A DNA stretch of 60,739 nt from Pseudomonas sp. KK4. GTDB lineage: Bacteria > Pseudomonadota > Gammaproteobacteria > Pseudomonadales > Pseudomonadaceae. The stretch's first letter is position 1; each line of letters begins with the position of its first letter. The position numbers and the translations under genes are program-made. The notes beneath the pieces were generated by a model. The model did not search any database and had not been told where the DNA came from. It saw only the letters and a program-made list of their open reading frames with translations. Of this stretch, positions 52,354 through 60,739 are shown one piece after another. The DNA lies in assembly GCF_001984065.1 (NCBI RefSeq), contig NZ_LYVP01000027.1, positions 1-60,739 on the forward strand, given 5' to 3'.

Positions 52354-54411
52354 ATGAATATGCCCGCAACAAAACCGGTCGCCGTGAAGGCGCCGGAACA
52401 ACCGAAAACCGCGATCTCGGCCCTGTGGCGTCCGGCGCTGGTGCAAGCCTTCGTCAAGCTCGACCCACGGCAGCTGCAACGCGCGCCGGTGATGCTGGTG
52501 GTGGAGCTGACCGCGATCCTCACCACCGTGCTGTGCTTCGTGCCCGACACGGCGGTGCCGACCTTCGTCGCTGCGCAAATCGCGTTGTGGCTGTGGTTCA
52601 CCGTACTGTTCGCCAACTTCGCCGAGGCCCTGGCCGAAGGTCGCGGCAAGGCCCGTGCCGACAGCCTCAAGGCCGGCAGCGAAGGCTTGAGCGCCCGGCG
52701 CAAGACCAGCAACGGCACCTTCCAGGTGGTGCCCGCCACCAGCCTGCGCAAGGGTGATGTGGTGCGGGTCGAAGCGGGGGAGATGATCCCCGGTGACGGC
52801 GAAGTGATCGAAGGTATCGCGGCGGTGAACGAAGCGGCGATCACCGGTGAGTCCGCGCCGGTGATCCGTGAATCCGGCGGCGATCGCTCGGCGGTCACCG
52901 GCAATACCCGACTGGTGTCCGACTGGCTGCTGGTGAAGATCACCGCCAACCCCGGTGAGTCGACCCTCGACCGCATGATCGCCCTGGTCGAAGGCGCCAA
53001 GCGCCAGAAAACCCCGAACGAAGTGGCCCTCGACATCCTGCTGATCGGCCTGACCCTGATCTTCCTGCTGGTGGTCGTCACGCTGCAGCCTTTCGCCCAC
53101 TTCGCCAACGGCAGCCTGCCGCTGGTGTTCCTGGTGGCGTTATTGGTCACGCTGATCCCGACCACCATTGGCGGTCTGTTGTCCGCCATCGGTATCGCCG
53201 GCATGGATCGTCTGGTGCGCCTGAACGTGATCGCCAAATCCGGTCGCGCCGTGGAAGCGGCGGGGGACGTGCACGTTCTGCTGCTGGACAAGACTGGCAC
53301 CATCACCTTCGGTAACCGTCGTTGCACCGCTGTAGTAGCGGCGCCGGGCGTGACCACCAAGGAACTGGCCGAGGGCGCCTTGCTGGCCTCCCTGGCCGAT
53401 GACACGGCCGAAGGTAAATCCATCGTCGAATACCTGCGGACCACTCAACCGCAGCCGGAACCTGCCAGCGAATTGCTGACTGCCGTTCCGTTCAGCGCCG
53501 AAACCCGGTTGTCCGGTGTCGACTATCAAGGCCGCGTGTATCGCAAAGGCGCGGTGGATTCGCTGCTGGCGTTCGTTGGCTTGAAACGCGCTGACCTGGC
53601 CGCACCGCTGTCCCGGGAAATCGACAAGATCGCCCAGAGCGGCGGCACGCCGTTGCTGGTCTGTGCCGATGGCAAGTTGCTCGGCGCCATCCACCTCAAG
53701 GACGTGGTCAAGCCCGGCATCCGCGAGCGTTTCGCCGAGCTGCGCAAGCTGGGCATTCGCACGGTCATGGTCACCGGCGACAACCCGCTGACCGCCGCCG
53801 CGATCGCTGCCGAAGCCGGTGTGGATGACGTGCTGGCCGAAGCCACGCCGGAGAAAAAACTGGCGCGCATTCGTCACGAGCAAAACGACGGTCGCCTGGT
53901 TGCGATGTGCGGCGACGGCGCCAACGATGCCCCGGCCCTGGCCCAGGCGGACGTGGGCATGGCGATGAACGACGGCACCCAGGCGGCGCGCGAGGCGGCC
54001 AACATGGTCGACCTCGACAGCGACCCGACCAAGCTGCTGGACGTGGTGCAGATCGGCAAGGAATTGCTGGTGACCCGCGGCGCGCTGACCACGTTCTCCA
54101 TCGCCAACGACGTGGCCAAATACTTCGCGATCCTGCCGGCGCTGTTCGCGGCGATCTACCCGCAACTCGGCGTGCTCAACGTCATGCACCTGAGCAGCCC
54201 GCAGAGCGCGATCCTCTCGGCGATCGTGTTCAACGCCCTGATCATCGTCGTGCTCATTCCCCTGGCGCTGCGTGGTGTGCGGGTGCAGGCGGCGAGCGCG
54301 GCGGCATTGCTGCGCCGCAACCTGCTGATCTATGGCCTGGGCGGGATTCTGGTGCCGTTCGTGGGCATCAAGGCGATCGACATGCTGTTGACGGCGTTGC
54401 ATTGGGTTTGA
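52354..54411 (+). CDS. kdpB: K+-transporting P-type ATPase subunit KdpB
   Basis: A 685-residue catalytic P-type ATPase. The phosphorylated aspartate is about Asp312 in [13 protein letters not shown], the actuator motif is TGESAPV, and the hinge has [14 protein letters not shown] and [14 protein letters not shown]. It couples ATP hydrolysis to potassium uptake through KdpA. AAGGAG lies six bases before ATG 52354; ATG 52351 directly in front is also possible. Confidence 0.97.
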   Translation: MNMPATKPVAVKAPEQPKTAISALWRPALVQAFVKLDPRQLQRAPVMLVVELTAILTTVLCFVPDTAVPTFVAAQIALWLWFTVLFANFAEALAEGRGKARADSLKAGSEGLSARRKTSNGTFQVVPATSLRKGDVVRVEAGEMIPGDGEVIEGIAAVNEAAITGESAPVIRESGGDRSAVTGNTRLVSDWLLVKITANPGESTLDRMIALVEGAKRQKTPNEVALDILLIGLTLIFLLVVVTLQPFAHFANGSLPLVFLVALLVTLIPTTIGGLLSAIGIAGMDRLVRLNVIAKSGRAVEAAGDVHVLLLDKTGTITFGNRRCTAVVAAPGVTTKELAEGALLASLADDTAEGKSIVEYLRTTQPQPEPASELLTAVPFSAETRLSGVDYQGRVYRKGAVDSLLAFVGLKRADLAAPLSREIDKIAQSGGTPLLVCADGKLLGAIHLKDVVKPGIRERFAELRKLGIRTVMVTGDNPLTAAAIAAEAGVDDVLAEATPEKKLARIRHEQNDGRLVAMCGDGANDAPALAQADVGMAMNDGTQAAREAANMVDLDSDPTKLLDVVQIGKELLVTRGALTTFSIANDVAKYFAILPALFAAIYPQLGVLNVMHLSSPQSAILSAIVFNALIIVVLIPLALRGVRVQAASAAALLRRNLLIYGLGGILVPFVGIKAIDMLLTALHWV

Positions 54412-54435
54412 GGCCAGGTGGTGCCAGGGCGCCTT

Positions 54436-54567
54436 TGTGGCGAGGGAGCTTGCTCCCGTCGGGCTGCGTAGCAGCCCCACCCCAGGCACCGTATTTGTTC
54501 AGACACACCACATTCACCGGGTTGGCGACTGCTTCGCAGCCGAACGGGAGCAAGCTCCCTCGCCACA
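54436..54567. repeat. REPIN (GAGGGAGCTTGCTCCC type) between kdpB and kdpC
   Basis: Left arm TGTGGCGAGGGAGCTTGCTC (54436 on) and its inverted copy ending at 54567 enclose about 85 bases with two further small hairpins. It fills most of the 195-base gap between kdpB and kdpC. Confidence 0.9.
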
Positions 54568-54606
54568 GGTGATGTGTCCGTTTTTGAAGAGTTCGAGGAT
54601 TCCAAA

Positions 54607-55152
54607 ATGTCCACAATGATACGCCCGGCCCTGAGCCTGCTGGTCCTGATGACGCTGATCACCGGCGTCGCCTATCCCCTGGTGGTCACCGGCGTGGCCC
54701 AGGTCGCGTTCCCGGATCAGGCCAATGGCAGCCTGGTGCACGATGCCGAGGGCAAGGTCCGCGGCTCGTCCCTGATCGCCCAGGATTTCGTCGGTGATGC
54801 CTGGTTCCATCCACGGCCATCGGCCGGTGCCTTTGCCACCGTGTCCAGCGGCGCCAGCAACCTGGCACCGAGCAACCCGGCCCTGGCCACCCGCGTGATC
54901 GACGATGCCAACAAACAATTGGTACCCGGCCAGGGTCCGGTACCGCTGGCATTGATCACCACTTCCGGCAGCGGCCTCGATCCGCACTTGCCACCGGCGG
55001 CGATTGCCTATCAACTGGCGCGTGTCGCGGCGGCGCGGAATGTGCCGGTGGCGACCTTGCAAAACCTGCTGAATGCGCACATCGAGCAACCATTGGTGGG
55101 CCCACCGGTGGTCAATGTGCTTGAGTTGAATCTGGCGCTGGAAAAGCTGTAA
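54607..55152 (+). CDS. kdpC: K+-transporting ATPase subunit KdpC
   Basis: A 181-residue subunit with one N-terminal helix (about 8-28; [21 protein letters not shown]) and a soluble domain containing WFHPRPSA and [17 protein letters not shown]. It assists ATP binding by KdpB. GAGGA seven bases upstream supports ATG 54607. It is unusually far (195 bases) from kdpB because a REPIN lies between them. Confidence 0.95.
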   Translation: MSTMIRPALSLLVLMTLITGVAYPLVVTGVAQVAFPDQANGSLVHDAEGKVRGSSLIAQDFVGDAWFHPRPSAGAFATVSSGASNLAPSNPALATRVIDDANKQLVPGQGPVPLALITTSGSGLDPHLPPAAIAYQLARVAAARNVPVATLQNLLNAHIEQPLVGPPVVNVLELNLALEKL

Positions 55153-55168
55153 ATCAGCGGCGCGGCCA

Positions 55169-55240
55169 TTCGCGAGCAAGCCCGCTCCCACAGGTTATGT
55201 GAACGCTGGAGAACCCTGTGGGAGCGGGCTTGCTCGCGAA
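55169..55240. repeat. REPIN (GAGCAAGCCCGCTCCCAC type) between kdpC and kdpD
   Basis: Perfect inverted arms starting TTCGCGAGC at 55169 and ending at 55240, extended by CACAGG/CCTGTG toward the centre. It could reduce read-through from kdpFABC to kdpDE. Confidence 0.93.
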
Positions 55241-55290
55241 GACGGCTTCAAAATCAACGCACCACTCCCTGTAGATAAGAGACCCAAAGC

Positions 55291-57942
55291 ATGAGCGACT
55301 CCGGCCGCGCCGACGCGCTGTTAGCAGACCTGCCCCGCGATGGCCGTGGCCGGCTCAAGGTTTTCCTCGGTGCCGCGCCCGGCGTCGGCAAGACCTACGC
55401 CATGCTGCAGGCGGCCCACACCCAACTGCGCCAGGGCGTGAAACTCATCGCCGGGGTGGTCGAGACCCACGGTCGCGCCGAAACCGAAGCACTGCTCGGC
55501 GGCTTGCCCCAGCAACCCCTGGTGCGCTCCGAATACCGCGGCGTGATGCTCGAAGAAATGGACCTCGACGGCCTGCTCGCCGCTCAACCGAAACTGGTGC
55601 TGGTGGACGAACTGGCCCACTCCAACGCCCCTGGCAGCCGCCACGCCAAACGCTGGCAAGACATTCAGGAACTGCTCGCCGCCGGCATCGACGTCTACAC
55701 CACGGTCAACGTCCAGCACCTGGAAAGCCTCAACGATCAGGTGCGCGGCATCACCGGCGTTCAGGTGCGCGAAACCCTGCCGGACTGGGTGCTGCAGGAA
55801 GCCTACGAACTGTTGCTGATCGACTTGCCACCGCGAGAACTGCTCGAGCGCCTGCGCGATGGCAAGGTCTACGTGCCGGAGCAGGCGCGGGCGGCGATCG
55901 ATGCGTTTTTCACTCAGACCAACCTCACCGCCCTGCGGGAGCTGGCGATGCAGACCGCCGCGGCCCAGGTCGACAACGATCTGGCCCAGGGTTATCGCCA
56001 ACTCGGTCAGGCCGCGCCGGCGGTGCGCGGTCGTTTGCTGGTCGGGGTCGATGGCGATCATCAGGCCGAACGCCTGGTGCGTCACGCCAGCCGCGTGGCC
56101 CAGCGTCGGCACCTGCCGTGGAGCCTGGTGCACGTGGACAACGGCAGCGTGCGCGACGAGCAGTCCCGGTTGCGCCTGCAGAGTGCCCAGCAACTGGCCG
56201 AGCGCCTGGGTGGCGAAGTGGTGTTGCTGCGCGCCGGTGAAGTGGCGAAAACCCTGATCCAGCATGCCGCCGAACGCCGCGCCACACTGGTGCTGGTCGG
56301 TCAGTCCCGGCCGCGATTGCGTCGGCGTCTGTTCGGCGGTGGCCTGGCCGCGCGATTGCTGCGCAGTGCCAGCGGCCTGGAAATCAACGTCCTGGACAGC
56401 GAGCACGAACTGCATCAGCCACGGCCGCGTTCGATACAGCCGCTGGTGTGGTTCGACTATGCCCTGGCGGTGGTTGCGACATTGATGGCCAGTGCCCTGG
56501 CCTGGGCGGTGGCGAGTGTTCTGCCACTGCCGAACATCTCACTGGTGTTCCTCGCGGCGGTGCTGCTGGTGGCGGTGCGCAGCAGCCTGGGACCGGCGCT
56601 GGCGTGTGCCGCGCTGTCGTTTCTGACCTACGACTTTCTGTTCATCCCACCGAATTTTTCCTTCAGCATCCAGCGCGAAGAAGACGTGCTGACCCTGCTG
56701 TTTTTCCTGCTGATGGCCGCGCTCACCGGCAATCTCGCGGCACGGCAACGCCGGCAGCTGCAGGCCCTGCGCGACACCCAGGAAGAGACCAGCGAATTGC
56801 TCGACCTGTCGCGCAAACTCACCGCTGCCACCGACCGCCAGGCCGTGATCAGCGCCGCCGCCCAGCACCTCAATGGCTGGAGCGAGCTTCAACTGTGCCT
56901 GCTCAACCGCGATGGCCAGCACGGTTGGAAAGTCGAAACCGGCGGCCCGCTGGAATTCACCGAAGCCGAACGCGCCGCCGCCGACTGGGCCTGGCAACAC
57001 GATCAGCCGGCGGGGGCGGGCACCGGCACTTTGCCGTTCGGCCGTTGGTGGTGGTGGCCGTTGTCGGCGGAAGAGGGCCCGCTGGCGCTGCTCGGCGTGT
57101 GCGCCAAAGAAGGCCAGACCTTGAGCGGTCAGCGGCGGCGCTTGTTGACCGCGTTGAGCCAGCCGCTGGCCCAGGCCCTGGCCCGCGCGCAATTGGCCGA
57201 CGACCTGGAAGCAGCGCGGCTGCACGGCGAAACCGAGCAATTGCGCAGTGCCTTGCTGGCCTCGGTGTCCCACGACCTGCGGACCCCGTTGACCTCCATG
57301 CGCGGCAGTATCGACAGCCTGCTGGCCCTGGGCGAAGCGATCCCGCTGGAAGATCGCCGCGAGCTCCTCGAAGGCACCCGCGACGAAGCCGAACGCCTGG
57401 ACCGCTACATCCAGAACCTGCTGGACATGACCCGCCTCGGTCACGGCGCGCTGAAGCTGGCGCGGGACTGGGTCTCGCCGGCGGACATCGTCGGCAGCGC
57501 GCTCAATCGGCTGCGCGCGGTGCTGGCGCCCTTGCAGGTCAGTACCGAAGTGCCGGCGGAGTTGCCGCTGCTGTTCGTCCATGCCGCGCTGATCGAGCAG
57601 GCCTTGGTCAATGTGCTGGAAAACGCCGCACGTTTTTCACCGTCCCACGGGCGTTTGCAATTGCGCGCCGGCGCTGACGACAGTGAATTGTTTTTCTCGG
57701 TCAGCGACGAAGGCCCGGGGATTCCGGAAGCGGACCGGGCGAAGATCTTCGACATGTTCTACACCGCCGCCCGTGGGGATCGCGGCGGGCAGGGCACGGG
57801 GCTGGGGCTGGCGATCTGTCAGGGCATGGTCGGCGCCCATGGCGGGCGAATCAGCGTCGCCGATGGCATCGACGGGCGCGGCACCTGCATCACCCTGCAC
57901 TTGCCGTTGCAGGCTCAGCCGGGGGACGACAGTGAAGGCTGA
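55291..57942 (+). CDS. kdpD: Osmosensitive K+ channel sensor histidine kinase KdpD
   Basis: An 883-residue inner-membrane kinase. The N-terminal KdpD domain has FLGAAPGVGKTYAML (Walker A) near 25-40, then a Usp-like domain (about 245-370), four close transmembrane helices (about 395-490), a GAF-like domain, the phosphorylated histidine in SVSHDLRTPL (about residue 665) and an ATPase domain with NVLENAARFS and GTGLGLAICQGM. It senses low potassium and phosphorylates KdpE, which follows 48 bases later. Confidence 0.97.
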   Translation: MSDSGRADALLADLPRDGRGRLKVFLGAAPGVGKTYAMLQAAHTQLRQGVKLIAGVVETHGRAETEALLGGLPQQPLVRSEYRGVMLEEMDLDGLLAAQPKLVLVDELAHSNAPGSRHAKRWQDIQELLAAGIDVYTTVNVQHLESLNDQVRGITGVQVRETLPDWVLQEAYELLLIDLPPRELLERLRDGKVYVPEQARAAIDAFFTQTNLTALRELAMQTAAAQVDNDLAQGYRQLGQAAPAVRGRLLVGVDGDHQAERLVRHASRVAQRRHLPWSLVHVDNGSVRDEQSRLRLQSAQQLAERLGGEVVLLRAGEVAKTLIQHAAERRATLVLVGQSRPRLRRRLFGGGLAARLLRSASGLEINVLDSEHELHQPRPRSIQPLVWFDYALAVVATLMASALAWAVASVLPLPNISLVFLAAVLLVAVRSSLGPALACAALSFLTYDFLFIPPNFSFSIQREEDVLTLLFFLLMAALTGNLAARQRRQLQALRDTQEETSELLDLSRKLTAATDRQAVISAAAQHLNGWSELQLCLLNRDGQHGWKVETGGPLEFTEAERAAADWAWQHDQPAGAGTGTLPFGRWWWWPLSAEEGPLALLGVCAKEGQTLSGQRRRLLTALSQPLAQALARAQLADDLEAARLHGETEQLRSALLASVSHDLRTPLTSMRGSIDSLLALGEAIPLEDRRELLEGTRDEAERLDRYIQNLLDMTRLGHGALKLARDWVSPADIVGSALNRLRAVLAPLQVSTEVPAELPLLFVHAALIEQALVNVLENAARFSPSHGRLQLRAGADDSELFFSVSDEGPGIPEADRAKIFDMFYTAARGDRGGQGTGLGLAICQGMVGAHGGRISVADGIDGRGTCITLHLPLQAQPGDDSEG

Positions 57943-57990
57943 GCTTGCTTGCGTTACTCTTCTGCCAATTTTCTTTGTTGATGTGAATCC

Positions 57991-58689
57991 ATGAGCCAGA
58001 CCGCGACCATTTTGGTCATCGACGACGAACCGCAGATCCGCAAATTCCTGCGCATCAGCCTCGCCTCCCAGGGCTATAAAGTGCTGGAGGCGGGCACCGG
58101 CAGCGAAGGCCTGGCCCAGGCGGCACTGAACAAACCCGATCTGCTGGTGCTGGACCTGGGGTTGCCTGACATGGACGGCCAACAGGTGCTGCGCGAGTTT
58201 CGCGAATGGTCGACGGTGCCGGTGCTGGTGCTCTCGGTGCGTGCCGGCGAAGGGCAGAAGGTCGAAGCGCTGGACGGTGGCGCCAATGACTACGTGACCA
58301 AGCCTTTTGGCATTCAGGAGTTCCTGGCACGGATCCGCGCTCTGCTGCGCCAGGCACCGGTGGGCGAGGCCCAGCAGGCGGCACTGGTCTTCGGCCCGCT
58401 GACCGTGGACCTGGCCTATCGGCGGGTGTTGCTCGACGGCAGCGAAGTGGCGCTGACCCGCAAGGAGTACGCGGTGCTGGCGCAACTGGCGCGGCATCCG
58501 GGGCGGGTCATCACCCAGCAGCAGTTATTGAAAGACATCTGGGGCCCGACCCACACCGATGACAGCCATTACCTGCGGATCGTGGTCGGGCATTTGCGCC
58601 AGAAACTGGCAGATGATCCGACCCGGCCGCGGTTCATCGTGACCGAGGCGGGGGTGGGGTATCGGTTGTTGAGTGAGGGCACGCTTTAG
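57991..58689 (+). CDS. kdpE: Response regulator KdpE
   Basis: A 232-residue OmpR-type regulator. The receiver domain has ILVIDDEPQIRKF, the phospho-acceptor Asp in LVLDLGLPDMDG (about 54) and KPFG; the C-terminal winged helix has LTRKEYAVLAQLARHPG and GYRLL. It activates kdpFABC through the T-rich site near 50441. A REPIN follows it directly. Confidence 0.96.
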   Translation: MSQTATILVIDDEPQIRKFLRISLASQGYKVLEAGTGSEGLAQAALNKPDLLVLDLGLPDMDGQQVLREFREWSTVPVLVLSVRAGEGQKVEALDGGANDYVTKPFGIQEFLARIRALLRQAPVGEAQQAALVFGPLTVDLAYRRVLLDGSEVALTRKEYAVLAQLARHPGRVITQQQLLKDIWGPTHTDDSHYLRIVVGHLRQKLADDPTRPRFIVTEAGVGYRLLSEGTL

Positions 58690-58714
58690 GTGATGTGTTG
58701 CCTGGCCTGACGCC

Positions 58715-58796
58715 TTCGCGAGCAAGCCCGCTCCCACCGTTGACCGCGTTGTCCATAAGCAATGCGGTCAACGGTGGGAGCGGGCTTGCTCGCGAA
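58715..58796. repeat. REPIN with 33-base perfect arms after kdpE
   Basis: The arms 58715-58747 and 58764-58796 are perfectly complementary over 33 bases and contain GAGCAAGCCCGCTCCCAC; pairing continues with one G-T pair, leaving a short loop. It sits between the convergent ends of kdpE and the patatin gene and may act as a two-way terminator. Confidence 0.94.
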
Positions 58797-58831
58797 GAGG
58801 CCCTGACATTCACCCGAGAACTTTCAGACTG

Positions 58832-59869
58832 TCACTCCCGGTCATTCTCATACCGATCCAGCGTATCCCGCGCAATCTCCCGCCCCAAGGCGATCAATTC
58901 CGGCGCCTTGTAGAACTCGAAGAACCGACAAACCCGCTTGGGCACGTTGATCAGGATATCCGGCGGATACCCGGCAATCTTGTACTGCGCCAACGACGTT
59001 TGCATCACCTCGAAACTTTGGTTGATCAGGTCCAGCAAGGACGCCGGCCCCACGTTATCGATGATGAACGACCCAGTGGCGGACTTCGGCGCACCATCGC
59101 GTTCCGGCGCGGCGGCCGGTTGCTGGGCTTCAGGTTCGGCGGATTCCACCCAGGGATTGATCTCTGCCGCTTCTGCGATCAGTGCTTCTTTTTCCAGTTC
59201 CAGCAGTTTTTCCGCCTGTTTGCGCCGAAACGGCAGCTTTGACCCTACCGAACTGATCAAACTGTCGAAGCGCATCCTGAATGCCGCCGGGCGCTGGATC
59301 ACCGGCAGTTTGTAGTGCCGCTGGTTGGTGGAGTTGAGGTTGACCGCAATGATCAGGTCGCAGTGGCTCGACACCACCGGCACGATCGGCAAGGGGTTGA
59401 GAATGCCGCCGTCCACCAGCATGCGGTTGCCCTGCATCACCGGGGTAAACAGGCTGGGAATCGCCGCCGAGGCGCGCATCGCCTGGTGCAGGCAGCCTTC
59501 CTGGAACCAGATTTCCTGCTGGTTGGTCAGGTCGGTGGCCACCGCCGTGTAGGGAATGCGCAGGTCTTCGATATTGATTTCGCCAACGATCTTGCGGATC
59601 TGCCCGAACACCTTCTCCCCGCGAATCGCCCCCAGGCGGAAACTGACGTCCACCAGACGCAACACATCGAGGTAGTCCAGGCTCTCGATCCAGTCGCGGT
59701 ATTCATCCAGTTTGCCGGCGGCGTAGATGCCGCCGACCACCGCCCCCATGGAACAACCGGCAATGCAGGCGATGTCGTAGCCCCGCCGTTCGATCTCCTG
59801 GATCACGCCTATATGGGCATAACCCCGGGCTCCACCGGAGCCCAACACCAGTGCGACACGCTTTTTCAT
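58832..59869 (-). CDS. rssA: Patatin-like phospholipase, RssA family
   Basis: A 345-residue serine hydrolase. The oxyanion loop LGSGGARGYAH is at 9-19, the nucleophile Ser40 in GCSMG, and the aspartate of the dyad in VDGGILNPLP. A Pro/Ala/Glu-rich insert near 240-265 and a C-terminal extension (NVPKRVCRFFEFYKAPEL) follow the catalytic core. It should cleave acyl esters of phospholipids; no signal peptide is seen, so it is cytoplasmic. GAGGG six bases upstream supports the ATG at 59869 over a start six codons earlier. Confidence 0.93.
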   Translation of the reverse strand: MKKRVALVLGSGGARGYAHIGVIQEIERRGYDIACIAGCSMGAVVGGIYAAGKLDEYRDWIESLDYLDVLRLVDVSFRLGAIRGEKVFGQIRKIVGEINIEDLRIPYTAVATDLTNQQEIWFQEGCLHQAMRASAAIPSLFTPVMQGNRMLVDGGILNPLPIVPVVSSHCDLIIAVNLNSTNQRHYKLPVIQRPAAFRMRFDSLISSVGSKLPFRRKQAEKLLELEKEALIAEAAEINPWVESAEPEAQQPAAAPERDGAPKSATGSFIIDNVGPASLLDLINQSFEVMQTSLAQYKIAGYPPDILINVPKRVCRFFEFYKAPELIALGREIARDTLDRYENDRE

Positions 59870-60086
59870 CAATCGCCCTCGTCTCAATGGTTCAACAATG
59901 CACCCATCGAGGGGCGAGGTTCAATCGCCGAGGTCGTTGGGTGCCGCGAGTGCGTCGTTTTTTCGACAGCTTTTGGCGGCAGCCGAATAGTCTCGCCAGC
60001 GCTATAGTGAGTGCCGACGATGAACGGCACTTTTCCCGTGGCGGACCGTCCTACGTGCATGACTGTTTCTTCTCATTGAGGTGTAA

Positions 60087-60368
60087 ATGATGAAAGCCTG
60101 GATCTGTGTGCCATTGATTGCCCTGGCACTGGCCGGATGCGCCGGTAAAACCGCTTATCGCGACAGCTGCGGCAGCAATCTGGATGCGGCATGGCATGAA
60201 CTGGACCTGGCCAAGGCCGAGGGTTTTGCCGGTACCGTCAGCTACTCCAAGGCCCTGTCGCTGCTGACTGCAGCCAAGACCCAGCAGCAATTCGAAGGGT
60301 TCGAAGGGTGCACCCAGAAGGCCGAGAAGGCGCGCTTCTACATTCGTGAGTCCCGCGCGGGGCGCTAA
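60087..60368 (+). CDS. Small predicted lipoprotein
   Basis: A 93-residue protein with a signal peptide ending in the lipobox LALAGC (Cys at about 19), then a mature part with two further cysteines (DSCGS and EGCTQ) that could pair, and helical segments (KAEGFAGTVSYSKALSLL). No named family recognised, though similar short lipoproteins are common in Pseudomonas. GAGG lies five bases before ATG 60087; the adjacent ATG 60090 is equally good. Confidence 0.82.
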   Translation: MMKAWICVPLIALALAGCAGKTAYRDSCGSNLDAAWHELDLAKAEGFAGTVSYSKALSLLTAAKTQQQFEGFEGCTQKAEKARFYIRESRAGR

Positions 60369-60379
60369 ATGCTGCTCTA

Positions 60380-60439
60380 AGCTTCAAGCTGCAAGTCGGG
60401 CGGCGCCGCATTTCAACTGGCCGCTTGAAGCTTGCAGCT
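60380..60439. repeat. Short palindromic repeat AGCTTCAAG/AGCTGCAAG
   Basis: AGCTTCAAGCTGCAAG (60380-60395) and CTTGAAGCTTGCAGCT (60424-60439) contain the same two nine-base modules in inverted form around a GC-rich centre. This looks like a small Pseudomonas intergenic repeat and may end the lipoprotein transcript. Confidence 0.5.
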
Positions 60440-60464
60440 AGCCGCTGTTTTCGGAGTAAACCCC

Positions 60465-60739
60465 ATGATTGACCGATTGGTGGCCCACGTCCTGGGTCTG
60501 GAAGTTCGCCTGCTGGCCTGCCAGGCACGCTTGAGCGAGCGCACAGACCCGGAGGCCTTGCACGACCTGCGCACTACGGTGCGCCGCTTGCGCAGCCTGT
60601 TGCGGCCACTGCGCGGCCTGCCGGGGGTCGAACAGTTGGAAGTGGCGGCATCAGAAGTCGGCGACCTGACCACGCCGTTGCGCGATCGTGAGGTGCTGGC
60701 GGCCTACTTGCTCGAGCATGGCCAGGCGCAGGCCGCGCA
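60465..60739 (+). CDS. CHAD-domain protein (partial, runs off the window)
   Basis: The first 91 codons of a gene starting ATG 60465 with GGAG eight bases upstream. The sequence ALHDLRTTVRRLRSLLRPLRG is the conserved histidine/arginine helix of CHAD domains, which bind polyphosphate. The 3' end lies outside the window, so the full length and any CYTH domain cannot be judged. Confidence 0.85.
   Translation, partial: MIDRLVAHVLGLEVRLLACQARLSERTDPEALHDLRTTVRRLRSLLRPLRGLPGVEQLEVAASEVGDLTTPLRDREVLAAYLLEHGQAQAA

Noticed and set aside
50637..53444. A very long open frame on the minus strand opposite kdpA and kdpB
   Set aside because: It mirrors the GC-rich codons of two certain genes, has low-complexity Arg/Gln/His composition and no recognisable domain.
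45416..58796. CRISPR-like array made of the repeated palindromes
   Set aside because: The copies are kilobases apart, in inverted pairs, and without regular spacers; they are REPINs.

Overview
The window looks like a chromosomal segment of a Pseudomonas of the fluorescens group. The right half carries a GC-rich Pseudomonas gene set: comEA, fabF, rmlBAD, kdpFABC-kdpDE, an RssA-type patatin, and the typical Pseudomonas REP/REPIN palindromes. The left half is a surface-polysaccharide locus that ends in the Pseudomonas wbpV-wbpL-wbpM block. No rRNA, tRNA, CRISPR array or intact insertion sequence was seen.

Region 1 (0.8-15.9 kb) is an ABC-transporter-type O-antigen cluster. manC, manB, gmd and per should convert mannose-6-phosphate to GDP-D-perosamine, and a NeuD/PglD-like acetyltransferase may N-acetylate it. 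wzm and wzt export the polymer. Three GT4-type glycosyltransferase genes (one with two transferase domains, one with an internal membrane hairpin) should build the chain, and two acyltransferase-3 membrane proteins probably decorate it. Genes from about 10 to 22 kb are visibly AT-rich and often start with GTG or TTG, which suggests horizontal transfer.

Region 2 (16.2-21.95 kb) looks like a self-contained glycosylation (Gtr) module: a polytopic GtrC-like transferase, a LegB-like 4,6-dehydratase, a nucleotidyltransferase, an SDR reductase, GtrB, GtrA and a 35-codon membrane ORF overlapping gtrA. It would make its own activated deoxy-sugar, load it on undecaprenyl phosphate, flip it and attach it in the periplasm. 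Region 3 (22.0-26.1 kb) is wbpV-wbpL-wbpM, for initiation with UDP-QuiNAc/FucNAc-type sugars, closed by a rho-independent terminator.

Region 4 (26.6-41.0 kb) is a second, less familiar polysaccharide operon between wbpM and comEA. It holds wecB and wecC (UDP-ManNAcA), a 1719-residue methyltransferase/coiled-coil/multi-glycosyltransferase protein, a DUF6270-like plus heparinase-like protein, a small lipoprotein, an ABC-exporter-like membrane domain joined to a degenerate kinase-like domain, and two GT4 enzymes. The giant protein resembles the WbdD type of chain-length ruler in layout, and its coil contains near-perfect internal duplications. This operon is the best candidate for an undescribed system.

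Region 5 (41.1-60.7 kb) is ordinary chromosome: comEA; an SDR with a FabF paralogue and a convergent TetR regulator; a DUF1989 protein; a DUF2897 small membrane protein; an ethanolamine-type permease; rmlBAD without rmlC; the Kdp potassium system with a good KdpE-box candidate; a patatin-like hydrolase; a small lipoprotein; and the start of a CHAD-domain gene cut by the window edge. All five clear REPINs lie here and none lies in the polysaccharide region.
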